From Pseudomonadota bacterium (GTDB lineage Bacteria > Pseudomonadota > Gammaproteobacteria > Burkholderiales > Thiobacillaceae): a stretch of 14,514 nucleotides of DNA. Every line of letters begins with the position of its first letter. The first letter of the stretch is position 1. The notes under the pieces are model-generated. The model searched no databases and was not told the origin of the DNA. It was given only the letters and a program-made list of their open reading frames with translations. The stretch is from positions 1-14,514 of the forward strand of contig JAJYXA010000314.1 of assembly GCA_021791235.1 (NCBI GenBank). Reading direction: 5' to 3'. This document shows, piece after piece, positions 14,183 through 14,514 of this stretch. Position numbers and translations under genes: made by a program.

Positions 14183-14514
14183 AACATTTCTCCTTCGTCG
14201 GCAGCGAAGCGGACATCTTGTCCAGCTCGTCCAGGTGTTGCAGTTCGTCGCGCAGGATTTGCGAGAACAATGCGTGGTGCCGGGCGTCGCGCACCCTCGT
14301 GCAGTAGGCTGCGGCTTCCTCGTAAAGGCGAACCGCCTCGATTTCCAGAACGCGGTCGATCGCGATCATCTCGTCCAGCGTGCGGCCCAGACGCACCGGG
14401 TGAAACTGCGTGGCATGCGGTGTCACGCCCAGCCTGAGCAGCGCACCCATCAGGCTTTCCATATGCCCAAGCTCCTCGATGACGTCCTGCCGGAAATGGC
14501 TGGGGTTACGTCGG
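14175..14514 (-). CDS. Bacterioferritin-like protein of the carboxysome cluster (5' partial)
   Basis: The frame is open to the right edge of the window, so the start is outside and only the last 113 or so residues are seen. The ferritin-like four-helix pattern is visible: FRQDVIEELGHMESLMGALL, HPVRLGRTLDEMIAIDRVLE and ILRDELQHLDELDK, in which E-x-x-H provides di-iron ligands. The ATG at 14462 (MESLMG) lies within the helix after GHM-type residues and is not the start. Bacterioferritin-like genes are regular members of alpha-carboxysome operons, where they are encoded just before the acRAF gene as here; the role may be iron storage or oxygen protection, which is unproven. It overlaps the next gene by eight bases. 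Confidence 0.82.
   Translation of the reverse strand, partial: RRNPSHFRQDVIEELGHMESLMGALLRLGVTPHATQFHPVRLGRTLDEMIAIDRVLEIEAVRLYEEAAAYCTRVRDARHHALFSQILRDELQHLDELDKMSASLPTKEKCYA

Overview
The window is GC-rich DNA of a chemolithoautotrophic proteobacterium. It carries a CbbR-type regulator of Calvin-cycle genes and, at the other end, the tail of an alpha-carboxysome gene cluster. Codon use and the gene families suggest a beta- or gammaproteobacterium, perhaps a Thiobacillus-like sulfur oxidiser; the genus is inferred, not shown. Every intact gene is on the minus strand except cbbR. I see no tRNA, rRNA, CRISPR array or complete insertion sequence.

Layout, left to right. (1) 1-868: the 3' part of a plus-strand cbbR whose start lies outside the window. 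(2) 865-1032: a 160-bp MITE-like element with 19-bp terminal inverted repeats, flanked by CTAG; the left CTAG contains the cbbR stop codon. (3) 1173-9766: ten tightly packed minus-strand genes that look like one operon. In transcription order they encode a YqhA/UPF0114 membrane protein, an unknown membrane-anchored protein, a TerC/Alx-family transporter, a rhodanese lipoprotein, a VC0807-type membrane protein, a TerB-DUF697 protein, a YqaA-type membrane protein, an amphi-Trp protein, a DUF6671-like zinc-ribbon protein and a P2-type Ca2+/Mn2+ ATPase. The gaps run from 4-base overlaps to 49 bases. (4) 9767-10028: a spacer with a decayed piece of a threonylcarbamoyl-AMP synthase (YrdC/Sua5) gene. 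(5) 10029-10415: a ribosome-hibernation factor of the HPF/RaiA type. (6) 10416-10690: an AT-rich control region with a perfect 7-bp dyad and a plus-strand LysR remnant with several frameshifts. (7) 10691-14514: sulP, mcdB, mcdA, acRAF-like and bfr-like genes, transcribed leftward as bfr > acRAF > mcdA > mcdB > sulP; bfr runs off the right edge.

Block 7 matches the accessory genes known downstream of cso (alpha-carboxysome) operons. These are a bacterioferritin-like protein, a pterin-dehydratase-fold Rubisco assembly factor that has lost catalytic histidines, a ParA-type carboxysome-positioning ATPase with its small partner, and an anion transporter that probably brings in bicarbonate. The shell and Rubisco genes should lie just right of the window. 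The SulP protein carries an unusual charged, coiled-coil-like insertion of about 135 residues within its membrane domain. The ten-gene block pairs a TerC-type (Mn2+-export) protein with an SPCA-like P-type ATPase and a TerB-like protein, so it may be a metal-homeostasis or envelope-stress module. That reading is inference from gene families and linkage.
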